In this document: one piece after another, positions 44,219 through 52,263 of the stretch
How the letters are laid out: each line of letters opens with the position of its first letter
How positions within the stretch are numbered: position 1 is the first letter of the stretch
Assembly: GCF_021531355.1 (NCBI RefSeq)
Contig: NZ_JADYTS010000008.1
Location: forward strand, 1 to 64,000
Source: Leyella stercorea
GTDB lineage: Bacteria > Bacteroidota > Bacteroidia > Bacteroidales > Bacteroidaceae
DNA: 64,000 nt
Reading direction: 5' to 3'
Translations under genes and position numbers: made by a program
Notes under the pieces: model-generated
Told to the model about the DNA's origin: nothing
Databases searched by the model: none
Seen by the model: only the letters and a program-made list of their open reading frames with translations

Positions 44219-44932
44219 TTAAAACACATGCCTAACTGCTAATCGCAATAGACCACGTATTGTATTAAATCTGATTAAAATTCTTCTTACTATAGAGTAT
44301 CCACTGCCCTTACCGTTGTACGACACGACATTATCATGTCTGCGAAACTTCACGAGCTGATGTCTTACGAATGTAACAGAATAATAGAATGCTGCAACAT
44401 TGCCAATCCATATATCATGCATAGGAATTTCATTCGGAAACGGTAATGCTCTTTCTAATACTTTACGCTTGAATGCCATACAGCAACCGGAATAGCCATT
44501 ATGACATAACAGATTGTACAGCCTGCCATGTTTTACATTAAGCATATTGTACATTGACGTATTCATGACGTTAAGTTTCTCGTCGGTTACAATAGCATCA
44601 CTCACCACGCAATCGCTCTTTTCCAATGCTTTCATACACACCTTCACCTTATCTGTAGTCCAAACATCGTCCTGATCGGCAAGAAATATAACTTCTCCTT
44701 TAGCATGATGCAGCGCATTCTCGAAGTTGAGCGTAGGCGAATTACGATGCGGCCCATCTACAACACGGATGCGATTGTCGGCAAAGCCACGCACCACTCG
44801 TAATGTATCATCAGTTGATCCGTCATCACTCACTATCACCTCGTCTTCGCTTGAGAGTTGCGGCAGAATGGAAGCAAGTTGCTCGCCGATGTATTTTTCA
44901 CCGTTATAGGTGGCTATACACACTGTTGTCAT
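44219..44932 (-). CDS. Glycosyltransferase family 2 protein
   Basis: 237 residues from the ATG at 44932, one base after the preceding stop; longer frames run into the upstream gene. GT-A fold: TVCIATYNGEKYIGEQL, DEVIVSDDGSTDDTL and LADQDDVWTTDKV (DxD-like), then GYSGCCMAFKRKVLE and MHDIWIGNVAAFYY. It resembles rhamnosyl- and galactosyl-transferases of O-antigen clusters. Tight spacing indicates co-translation with the DPM1-like gene upstream. Confidence 0.88.
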   Translation of the reverse strand: MTTVCIATYNGEKYIGEQLASILPQLSSEDEVIVSDDGSTDDTLRVVRGFADNRIRVVDGPHRNSPTLNFENALHHAKGEVIFLADQDDVWTTDKVKVCMKALEKSDCVVSDAIVTDEKLNVMNTSMYNMLNVKHGRLYNLLCHNGYSGCCMAFKRKVLERALPFPNEIPMHDIWIGNVAAFYYSVTFVRHQLVKFRRHDNVVSYNGKGSGYSIVRRILIRFNTIRGLLRLAVRHVF

Positions 44933-44933
44933 G

Positions 44934-45842
44934 TCACTTTCTATTATTAACGACAAGTTCGTACAACTGTCTATGTTTCTGCGCAACAACTTCAAGGATA
45001 ACTCCACAGAAGAAAGTCAGCAAGGAAGCCATAAACATAAAGCCGCTGACAATTAGTGTCGGAAACCTCGGGACCAGTCCTGTGTGAAGATACTCTGCAA
45101 ACACTGGAACAAACAAAGCTATTGCCGCCAAAAGCATTATAGCACTTAATATACTGAAAAACAAGAACGGTTTGTAGTCACGAAACATTCTAAACACGGT
45201 ACCAATTACCTTTATGCCATCAGTAAATGTGTTAAGTTTGGAAACACTACCCATAGAGCGGTTACGATAAGCAACTGGTATTTCCTCTATTACATAGTTC
45301 TTGTCAAGAGCATGCATTGTCATTTCTGTTTCTATTTCAAATCCTCGTGACACGATAGGCATATTCTTGGCAAACTGAAAACTCATGGCTCGATAACCAG
45401 TCATTATATCATGTAAGTTCGAATGGAATATTTGATTTACAAGAAAGAGCACCAATCGATTGCCGGTGTTATGAAACATACGCTTGTTTTCTTTATAATA
45501 TGTACTCGTCAACCGGTCGCCGACAACCAAGTCTGCCCCCTTTTCAACAAGACAACACATCTGCCTGGCATGTTCAGCAGGATATGTATCATCCCCATCA
45601 ACCAACAGATAGCAGTCAGCATCAATATCGCGCAACATCCTTCTTACCACATTACCCTTTCCTTGTCGGCACTCATGACACACAATGGCACCAACACGGC
45701 ATGCCTCTTCAACAGTATTGTCAGTAGAATTATTGTCATATACATACACATTACTATCTGGCAAAGCCGTACGGAAGTCTTCGACAACTTTAGCAATCGT
45801 CCGTCCTTCGTTATAACATGGTATAAGCACAGCTATTTTCAT
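44934..45842 (-). CDS. DPM1-like glycosyltransferase family 2 with membrane tail
   Basis: 302 residues. AVLIPCYNEGRTIAKVV and YDNNSTDNTVEEA open a GT2 domain; LLVDGDDTYPAEHARQM carries the metal site; DIMTGYRAMSFQFAK follows. Two hydrophobic segments at about 230-290 anchor the protein. Such enzymes load a sugar onto a polyprenyl-phosphate carrier (dolichol-phosphate mannose synthase type), supplying GT-C enzymes, in line with the polytopic neighbour. It overlaps that neighbour's stop by 4 nt. Confidence 0.88.
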   Translation of the reverse strand: MKIAVLIPCYNEGRTIAKVVEDFRTALPDSNVYVYDNNSTDNTVEEACRVGAIVCHECRQGKGNVVRRMLRDIDADCYLLVDGDDTYPAEHARQMCCLVEKGADLVVGDRLTSTYYKENKRMFHNTGNRLVLFLVNQIFHSNLHDIMTGYRAMSFQFAKNMPIVSRGFEIETEMTMHALDKNYVIEEIPVAYRNRSMGSVSKLNTFTDGIKVIGTVFRMFRDYKPFLFFSILSAIMLLAAIALFVPVFAEYLHTGLVPRFPTLIVSGFMFMASLLTFFCGVILEVVAQKHRQLYELVVNNRK

Positions 45843-47113
45843 AATCGTTGAAGTTCTTTGTTATTCTCTTGAAACTTTAAAAACAACAGCATTACGCACC
45901 ACAGCGTCAATATCCAATCACGCCAAGTGAAGAATATGTGTTGTATGGAATGGTTCTTTAGCACGACAAACCAAAGCAATGGCATCAATGCCACAAATGC
46001 TATACATGATTCACGCTGCAACAAACACCTATACTTATATATCATTAATATTACCGCCAACACTATTGCAAGCAATACAAGCAACAATACATAAGGACTG
46101 ACCATTGCCTCTATTTTGCCAATAACAATATCAAAGAATCTTGTCATTGGCATTTCTTCTCCTCCAAAGAAGATGTTATCTCCTACTCTTATCTTTACTG
46201 CATCCATAGCATCGCTAATGACATCCATGCCCGTTACGCCACATGTGACAATCCATTTGGTCACCCACAATGAAGCATATCCTAACAACCAGAATACACT
46301 ATAGCTTATAGCAGTCTGCAATTTCGTATCCTTATATTTCAGACACAATGCAACGACTGGCAATCCAAGCGTCAAGATTGGTGTCGTCAGCAAATCCATA
46401 AATGAACATACTGCTCCTATCAGAAAGAAAACAAGTATGCGATCTTTCGCAGTTTCTGTAAATCGTGACCCCATAAGGAACAAGCAAATCGCCCCAAATG
46501 CTATATAGTAACATGTGCTGAACTGCAATGCCATTGGCACAATCATAAAATTGCTTATCAATAACGTCACAGCAAAGGTCAACGCAAATTTAGCCCCTAC
46601 TTCACGATACAACAAGAACACCGTAAACATTGCCAGCAATGACAGCAGAATATAATTGATCATTCTTATTTGCCAATAGTTGAACACACAAAGCAATGGA
46701 CGTAACAACACTGTATATCCATGCCAATAGCGTGCATATGCTCCATACATCATTTTTTCTTTGTTTTTGCCAATAGCGTATTGATAAGTTATCTCATCAA
46801 TCAGTTTATACGATGTTGTGATATCATCCGACTTTGGCATTGGATGTTCGGCAAGCAAGGCACGATTTACAGCCGAAGGCTGGTTGTCGCATGCACATAT
46901 GCCAAGCATCAGACAGTCGGTCATATTATCTATCTGAAACAGATACACGCCCATAGGTTTCCACCACAAGTCTTCATTGCTTATCTGTTGAGCAGACACA
47001 GCCACATTCTTCTTTATTGTAGAACTAGGCAAACATGCTGAAAGCGTAATCAACAGAGTGAATAATAATGCGAGCAATGCATATAATATTACCGTCTTCT
47101 TTAAAAGATTCAT
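45839..47113 (-). CDS. Polytopic membrane protein, possible GT-C transferase
   Basis: 424 residues with about ten membrane segments. After the first segment comes a long external loop (NEDLWWKPMGVYLFQIDNMTD to YARYWHGYTVLLRPLL), a layout seen in GT-C transferases that use polyprenyl-linked sugars. No family signature is certain. It starts 11 nt after porZ and overlaps the DPM1-like gene, so porZ, this gene and the three glycosyltransferases form one transcription unit. Confidence 0.65.
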   Translation of the reverse strand: MNLLKKTVILYALLALLFTLLITLSACLPSSTIKKNVAVSAQQISNEDLWWKPMGVYLFQIDNMTDCLMLGICACDNQPSAVNRALLAEHPMPKSDDITTSYKLIDEITYQYAIGKNKEKMMYGAYARYWHGYTVLLRPLLCVFNYWQIRMINYILLSLLAMFTVFLLYREVGAKFALTFAVTLLISNFMIVPMALQFSTCYYIAFGAICLFLMGSRFTETAKDRILVFFLIGAVCSFMDLLTTPILTLGLPVVALCLKYKDTKLQTAISYSVFWLLGYASLWVTKWIVTCGVTGMDVISDAMDAVKIRVGDNIFFGGEEMPMTRFFDIVIGKIEAMVSPYVLLLVLLAIVLAVILMIYKYRCLLQRESCIAFVALMPLLWFVVLKNHSIQHIFFTWRDWILTLWCVMLLFLKFQENNKELQRL

Positions 47114-47124
47114 AGTCCTTGCTT

Positions 47125-49191
47125 TTATTTAACAATAGCGATTTTACATACCACTCCTTTACCTCCGTCTGCAGTAGCTGTCTCAACCATATAGATACCA
47201 CTTGCCACTTTGCGTCCATTCAAATCACATCCATTCCATCGATACATGCCTCCGTTGCTTCTACCTTGATTGATGAGCGCTCCGTTTGACGTTACTATCT
47301 TCACATCTGCATTACCACTCAATCCTACAATTGTTATTTGTCCCGAATAATCTGGGGTTACTGGATTAGGATATGCATATACATTGTCCTTATCCATGGC
47401 CTCAACAGGTTCTGTAGCATCGCTTGCATACGAACACAATCCATTGTCTGTAGCAAAATACACGACATTTGAATTAGGATCAACCAATACGTCGAGCACT
47501 ACATTTGACAACAATGGGGAGTTGTCGGTAGTAAAATGATGAACCAATTCATTGCAATCATCACTTACAAGAAACACTCCAGATGACGTTCCTATCCATT
47601 TTCGGTTAGCACCATCAATTGCTATGCATCGAGTCACAATATCAGACAGCAGGTAATCGGCAAGGTTGGTACCGTCATTACGCGCCACTTTATGCTGAGT
47701 GAATATACCCGTTTGCAAATCGGATGGAGTTATATACAACGGACCGGAAGATGTAGCCATCCATATATTGCCATTCCTATCTTCTGCAATCTGGTTTATC
47801 CATATAGGTGTTATACTCGCATTGTCTTCATTGACATATGTGGGACCGAAGTGATAGACAAGTTGCTGCTTCTGTGTATCGTATCCGTACAATTGTGTAA
47901 CTTGGTAATAGTTGTTGACAAACCACAAAATGCTGGAGTTGCTACCAAAGAACTGACTTACAAGAGAATTGTCATAGAGATTGTTTATATCTTCCGATAC
48001 CTGCAAAGCAGTCCAAACATTGTCTCGGCTGATACTCCACACGCAGTTTTCAACCGAAGAATTAAACACTAACAATGTTCCATCTTTGTCGTATTTGACT
48101 CCTGAAGCTATAATATAGTTGTCATTGTCAACACATGACTGCAAAGGACTGTTGCCACGATTGTAGCATTTTACAAATCTTCCATCCTGATATTCATATA
48201 CACCAGTTTTCGCACCTACCATCACATGACCTTCTTTCATCGGATCAAAGTCCATACAAAGAAAATCCTGATTACTATGGCTCTGCGGTGGGACCGACTC
48301 AAACTCATTCCATTTTTCACCATCCCACACATGTACTTCATCTTTGAAGCCACCTTCGAATTCCTGCGAATATCTTCCCCCTACACTATACAGCTTTCCC
48401 CCGTGCATATACAGGCGGTAGAAATGGTTGGAGGCGGGACCGTCGGGCAGCACTCCCTCGGTCTTGTATGTACGTGTGCCGTCAGCGGCAAGGGTATAGC
48501 AAGCCAATAGTCCGGCATCGTTGCGTGTCCACCAGAGTCCGGTGGAGGCATCGCGCACGTTCAGCCGGTCGTCGGTGGAGGCAGTATATCCACCCACACG
48601 CTGCCATCGGTTCTTGTCGAGGAGGTTGTCGGTGAGCAGTCCGCGCCATGTGCCTTGTGCTTTCGACACCGCATACAGATAGCCATCCTTGACATATGAA
48701 TGGTCAACGGCAAAACCCAACTGGTATGTATCGGCAATGACACCCTTCTTGGCATCAAGCTTCATCACCCCAACCCCAATCGACATGTAGGCAAATTGAC
48801 GGTCGATATAGATATGATTGATGGCTTTGTCGCTCACGGTTTCGGACATATAGAGTCCGGGCACATTAGTGATGTCGCCTGCAGTAGACACAAGGTCGAT
48901 GTTGCCGTCGCTGTATGCCACAACGAGGCGCTTTGCCTGCTGCGACCATGCTATATGGTTGATTTCAATGCCTGCCAATCCTGTGGTCTTATTGAAGACT
49001 GTCATCTCGCCTGTTGCATTGTTGTAGGCGAACAGACTGCCCGAAGCGAGTCCGAAGCACACGTCACCGGCTGGCGATATCTCTGTCAGGTTGGCGTAGC
49101 TGGGATACACCTGCCATGTGCCCACAGCCGAGGCGAAGGCATGAAACACGGTTGATATATATATAAATAATATTAATAAGATTTTGCGCAT
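47125..49191 (-). CDS. porZ: Type IX secretion system PorZ-like protein
   Basis: 688 residues with a signal peptide (MRKILLILFIYISTVFHAFAS). Residues about 25-590 form repeated beta-propeller blades typical of PorZ (GTWQVYPSYANLTEISPAGD, then NGNIWMATSSGPLYI, RKWIGTSSGVFLVSDD, NVVYFATDNGLCSY). The last 85 residues (YPNPVTPDYSGQITIVG to SGIYMVETATADGG) are a T9SS-type C-terminal signal domain. In Porphyromonas gingivalis PorZ sits on the cell surface, binds A-LPS and hands it to the sortase PorU. Here it heads an operon of glycan genes, which fits that link. Confidence 0.85.
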   Translation of the reverse strand: MRKILLILFIYISTVFHAFASAVGTWQVYPSYANLTEISPAGDVCFGLASGSLFAYNNATGEMTVFNKTTGLAGIEINHIAWSQQAKRLVVAYSDGNIDLVSTAGDITNVPGLYMSETVSDKAINHIYIDRQFAYMSIGVGVMKLDAKKGVIADTYQLGFAVDHSYVKDGYLYAVSKAQGTWRGLLTDNLLDKNRWQRVGGYTASTDDRLNVRDASTGLWWTRNDAGLLACYTLAADGTRTYKTEGVLPDGPASNHFYRLYMHGGKLYSVGGRYSQEFEGGFKDEVHVWDGEKWNEFESVPPQSHSNQDFLCMDFDPMKEGHVMVGAKTGVYEYQDGRFVKCYNRGNSPLQSCVDNDNYIIASGVKYDKDGTLLVFNSSVENCVWSISRDNVWTALQVSEDINNLYDNSLVSQFFGSNSSILWFVNNYYQVTQLYGYDTQKQQLVYHFGPTYVNEDNASITPIWINQIAEDRNGNIWMATSSGPLYITPSDLQTGIFTQHKVARNDGTNLADYLLSDIVTRCIAIDGANRKWIGTSSGVFLVSDDCNELVHHFTTDNSPLLSNVVLDVLVDPNSNVVYFATDNGLCSYASDATEPVEAMDKDNVYAYPNPVTPDYSGQITIVGLSGNADVKIVTSNGALINQGRSNGGMYRWNGCDLNGRKVASGIYMVETATADGGKGVVCKIAIVK

Positions 49192-49283
49192 TGTCGGTTG
49201 TCTTTATATATTATAAACTCTAAAAAGACTTATTTATTGCCTTAGAGGACTGCCTTTGTATTTATAGTTTCGCAAAAAATTCC

Positions 49284-49291
49284 TAACTTTG
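49284..49291 (+). promoter_or_regulatory. -7 element for the GH92 gene
   Basis: TAACTTTG at 49284-49291, 38 nt before the ATG. The nearest TTG (49256-49258) is 25 nt away, longer than the usual spacer. Confidence 0.55.
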
Positions 49292-49329
49292 CATCATAAA
49301 TGACTAAAACAAACAATAAATAAACCATA

Positions 49330-51612
49330 ATGAACAAGAAACATCTATTTTCTATGCTTATTGCGCTGGCGTTGTGCGTCACCGCTATGGGCCGCCACTA
49401 CGAACCTGTAGACTATGTGAGCACACTTGTCGGAACACAGTCGTCGTATGCTATTTCTACCGGCAATACCTATCCTGCCGTTTGTATGCCGTGGGGCATG
49501 AACTTCTGGACTCCGCAAACCGGAAAGATGGGCGACGGATGGACCTACACCTATACTGCCGACAAGCTGCGCGGATTCAAGCAGACTCATCAGCCAAGCC
49601 CGTGGATCAACGACTACGGCCAGTTCACCATCATGCCCGAGACGGGCGAGACTCCAATATTCGACGAGGAGAAGCGTGCTTCGTGGTTCTCACACAAGGC
49701 AGAGGTGGCTACACCTTATTATTATCGTGCATATCTGGCAGACTACGACGTGGTGACCGAGCTTGCTCCGACAGAGCGCGCTGCCATCATGCGCATCACC
49801 TTCCCCGAGAACAAGAGCTATGTTGTAGTTGACGCTTTCGACAAGGGTTCGTATGTCAAGATCATGCCGAAGGAGCGCATGATTGTGGGATATACTACAA
49901 AGAATTCGGGTGGCGTACCGCAGAACTTCAAGAACTATTTTGTGATGAAGTTTGACAAGGACTTCACCTATACCGCCGCCGTTGCCGACGGACATATCAA
50001 TACGGCTGACATTAAGGCTGAATGCAACCATGCCGGCGGCATCGTGGGCTTCAAGACTATCCGTGGCGAGCAGGTGAACGTGCGCATTGCGTCGTCGTTC
50101 ATCTCTGAGGAGCAGGCTATTGAGAACCTGAAGGAGCTTGGCTCTGACTCGTTCGACGAAGTAAAGGCACGCGGACGCAATACATGGAACGACATTCTGG
50201 GTCGTATCGAGGTGAAATCGGACGACATCGACCATCTGCGCACATTCTATTCGTGCCTGTATCGTTCGGTACTGTTCCCACGCTCGTTCTACGAGAAGAA
50301 CGCCAAGGGCGAAATCGTACACTACAGTCCGTACAACGGCGAGGTGTTGCCGGGATATATGTTCACCGATACGGGCTTCTGGGACACCTTCCGCTGCCTC
50401 TTCCCTCTGCTCAACGTGATGTATCCGTCGATGAACGAGAAGATGCAGGCTGGTCTGGTCAATGCCTATAAGGAGAGTGGATTTCTGCCTGAATGGGCTT
50501 CGCCGGGCCATCGGGGCTGCATGGTGGGCAACAATTCGGCTTCGATAGTGGCTGATGCCTATCTGTGCGGACTCAAGAACTACGATGCCGAGACTCTGTG
50601 GAAGGCTGTAGTGCATGGTGCCAGTGCCGTACATCCTACGGTCAGCTCTACCGGCCGACTTGGTTATGAGTATTACAACAAGTTGGGTTATGTGCCGTAC
50701 GACGTGAAGATTAACGAGAACGTGGCGCGTACGCTTGAATATGCCTACGACGACTGGTGCATATACGAGTTCGGCAAGGCGCTGGGCAAGTCGAAGAAGG
50801 AGCTGGAACCGTTCCGCAAGCGCGCCTTCAACTATCGCAACGTGTTCGACAGCGAGAGCAAACTGATGCGCGGCAGACTGAAGAACGGCAAGTTCCAGAG
50901 TCCTTTCTCGCCGCTTAAGTGGGGCGACGCCTTCACCGAGGGCAACGCATGGCACTATACATGGTCGGTATTCCACGACCCTGCTGGCCTCATCCAACTG
51001 ATGGGTGGCAAGCAGACATTCAACAACATGCTCGACTCGGTGTTCAATGTTCCGCCACTCTTCGACGACTCTTACTACGGCAGCGTTATACACGAGATAC
51101 GCGAGATGCAGATTATGAATATGGGCAACTACGCCCACGGCAACCAGCCCATCCAGCACATGATTTATCTGTATGGCTATTCTGGTCAGCCCTGGAAGAC
51201 GCAGTACTGGATTCGCCAGACCATGCAGCGCATGTACAACGCCAATCCCGACGGCTATTGCGGCGACGAGGACAACGGTCAGACTTCGGCATGGTACGTA
51301 TTCTCGGCTATGGGCTTCTATCCTGTATGTCCGGGAGCTGGCGAATATGTGCTCGGAGCACCTTATTTCGACGAGATGACACTGCATTTGGAGAATGGTT
51401 GCACAGTCAGCATCAAGGCCAATGGCAACACCGACGACAATTGCTATGTCAACACTCTTACACTCAACGGTCAGCCCTACTCCAAGAACTACATCAAGCG
51501 TACTGATCTCATGCAGGGTGCACAGTTCGTCTACACCATGTCGCCTACTCCCAACTACAGTCGCGGCACTGCCGAGAGCGACGCTCCCTACTCGTTCTCG
51601 AAGATTAAGTAA
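49330..51612 (+). CDS. Secreted GH92 glycosidase (alpha-mannosidase family)
   Basis: 760 residues with a signal peptide (MNKKHLFSMLIALALCVTAMG). The N-terminal beta-sandwich starts VDYVSTLVGTQSSYAISTGNTYP; the (alpha/alpha)6 catalytic domain contains HQPSPWINDYG, TDTGFWDTFRCLFPLL, PEWASPGHRGCMVG and the family signature GDEDNGQTSAWYVFSAMGFYPV near residue 645, which holds the catalytic acids. GH92 enzymes are Ca-dependent exo-alpha-mannosidases acting on N-glycans or yeast mannan. Complete and single; no SusC/SusD pair is adjacent. Confidence 0.95.
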   Translation: MNKKHLFSMLIALALCVTAMGRHYEPVDYVSTLVGTQSSYAISTGNTYPAVCMPWGMNFWTPQTGKMGDGWTYTYTADKLRGFKQTHQPSPWINDYGQFTIMPETGETPIFDEEKRASWFSHKAEVATPYYYRAYLADYDVVTELAPTERAAIMRITFPENKSYVVVDAFDKGSYVKIMPKERMIVGYTTKNSGGVPQNFKNYFVMKFDKDFTYTAAVADGHINTADIKAECNHAGGIVGFKTIRGEQVNVRIASSFISEEQAIENLKELGSDSFDEVKARGRNTWNDILGRIEVKSDDIDHLRTFYSCLYRSVLFPRSFYEKNAKGEIVHYSPYNGEVLPGYMFTDTGFWDTFRCLFPLLNVMYPSMNEKMQAGLVNAYKESGFLPEWASPGHRGCMVGNNSASIVADAYLCGLKNYDAETLWKAVVHGASAVHPTVSSTGRLGYEYYNKLGYVPYDVKINENVARTLEYAYDDWCIYEFGKALGKSKKELEPFRKRAFNYRNVFDSESKLMRGRLKNGKFQSPFSPLKWGDAFTEGNAWHYTWSVFHDPAGLIQLMGGKQTFNNMLDSVFNVPPLFDDSYYGSVIHEIREMQIMNMGNYAHGNQPIQHMIYLYGYSGQPWKTQYWIRQTMQRMYNANPDGYCGDEDNGQTSAWYVFSAMGFYPVCPGAGEYVLGAPYFDEMTLHLENGCTVSIKANGNTDDNCYVNTLTLNGQPYSKNYIKRTDLMQGAQFVYTMSPTPNYSRGTAESDAPYSFSKIK

Positions 51613-51656
51613 ATGGGACTGTCCGCAATTTGAACCCTCAACATTCAAAAGAAATT

Positions 51657-51726
51657 CTTTTGCACTTCATACGTTGCACGTTTGCACTTCAAATGTAGTC
51701 CTTTTGCACTTCAAAAGGACTACATT
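51657..51726. repeat. 22-nt periodic element and perfect hairpin
   Basis: Units at 51669-51690 and 51691-51712 are each 22 nt and end TTTGCACTTC; the second is the reverse complement of the unit family at 5206-5271. 51692-51706 (AATGTAGTCCTTTTG) pairs perfectly with 51712-51726 around CACTT, giving a 15-bp hairpin 80 nt after the GH92 stop. Confidence 0.8.
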
Positions 51727-51763
51727 ATTTTATGTAATACACTGGAATGAATAAGGCACAAAA

Positions 51764-51808
51764 AAAGTGCGTTCAACTCGTATATGCAACTACGATTGAA
51801 CGCACTTT
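51764..51808 (-). terminator. Terminator for rpmE2 (hairpin, both strands)
   Basis: AAAGTGCGTTCAA (51764-51776) pairs with TTGAACGCACTTT (51796-51808), extended by TCGTA/TACGA. The A-run at 51760-51766 gives a T-run on the minus strand, suiting the L31 gene. Confidence 0.8.
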
Positions 51809-51874
51809 ATTTGTTTTATCTGAAAATAGAACGAGTCTATTTCGAAAGGTCTATATGTAAAATCTCGCTTTTCC

Positions 51875-52126
51875 TTACTTGCGAACCTTAGCGTAACGGC
51901 TCATGAACTTGTCTACGCGACCGGCTGTATCGACGAGCTTGCTCTTACCAGTATAGAACGGGTGAGATGTGCTTGAGATTTCGACTTTTACCACCGGGTA
52001 AGTTTCGCCTTCAAATTCTACTGTCTCTGTAGTCTTGCATGTAGACTTTGTAAGGAACATATCGCCGTTGGACATATCCTTAAATACGACGGGGCGATAG
52101 TTTTCTGGATGAATTCCCTTCTTCAT
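51875..52126 (-). CDS. rpmE2: 50S ribosomal protein L31 type B
   Basis: 83 residues: [19 protein letters not shown], then [26 protein letters not shown]. The zinc-binding Cys pairs of the standard L31 are absent, which identifies the zinc-independent type B form. It is a component of the large ribosomal subunit at the inter-subunit bridge. Monocistronic, with a good promoter and terminator. Confidence 0.95.
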   Translation of the reverse strand: MKKGIHPENYRPVVFKDMSNGDMFLTKSTCKTTETVEFEGETYPVVKVEISSTSHPFYTGKSKLVDTAGRVDKFMSRYAKVRK

Positions 52127-52185
52127 TTTGATTTTATTGTTATATTGTTAATAAAAAATTCGCTTAATATAAGCATTAGCGGCTG

Positions 52186-52216
52186 CAAAGGTACGAGTTT
52201 TTTTGCTCACTGCCAA
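52186..52216 (-). promoter_or_regulatory. Bacteroides-type promoter for rpmE2
   Basis: Minus strand TTG at 52214-52216, a 20-nt spacer, TACCTTTG at 52186-52193, 60 nt before the ATG. Confidence 0.85.
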
Positions 52217-52263
52217 ATTTTATCGAAATTTCTTTGCAGTTTACTTTCAAGTGTCTCAGCTAT

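Noticed and set aside
49690-51648. 652-codon open frame on the minus strand opposite the GH92 gene
   Set aside because: It is a shadow of the GC-biased codons of GH92; there is no signal, family resemblance or promoter, while the plus-strand gene has all its catalytic motifs.
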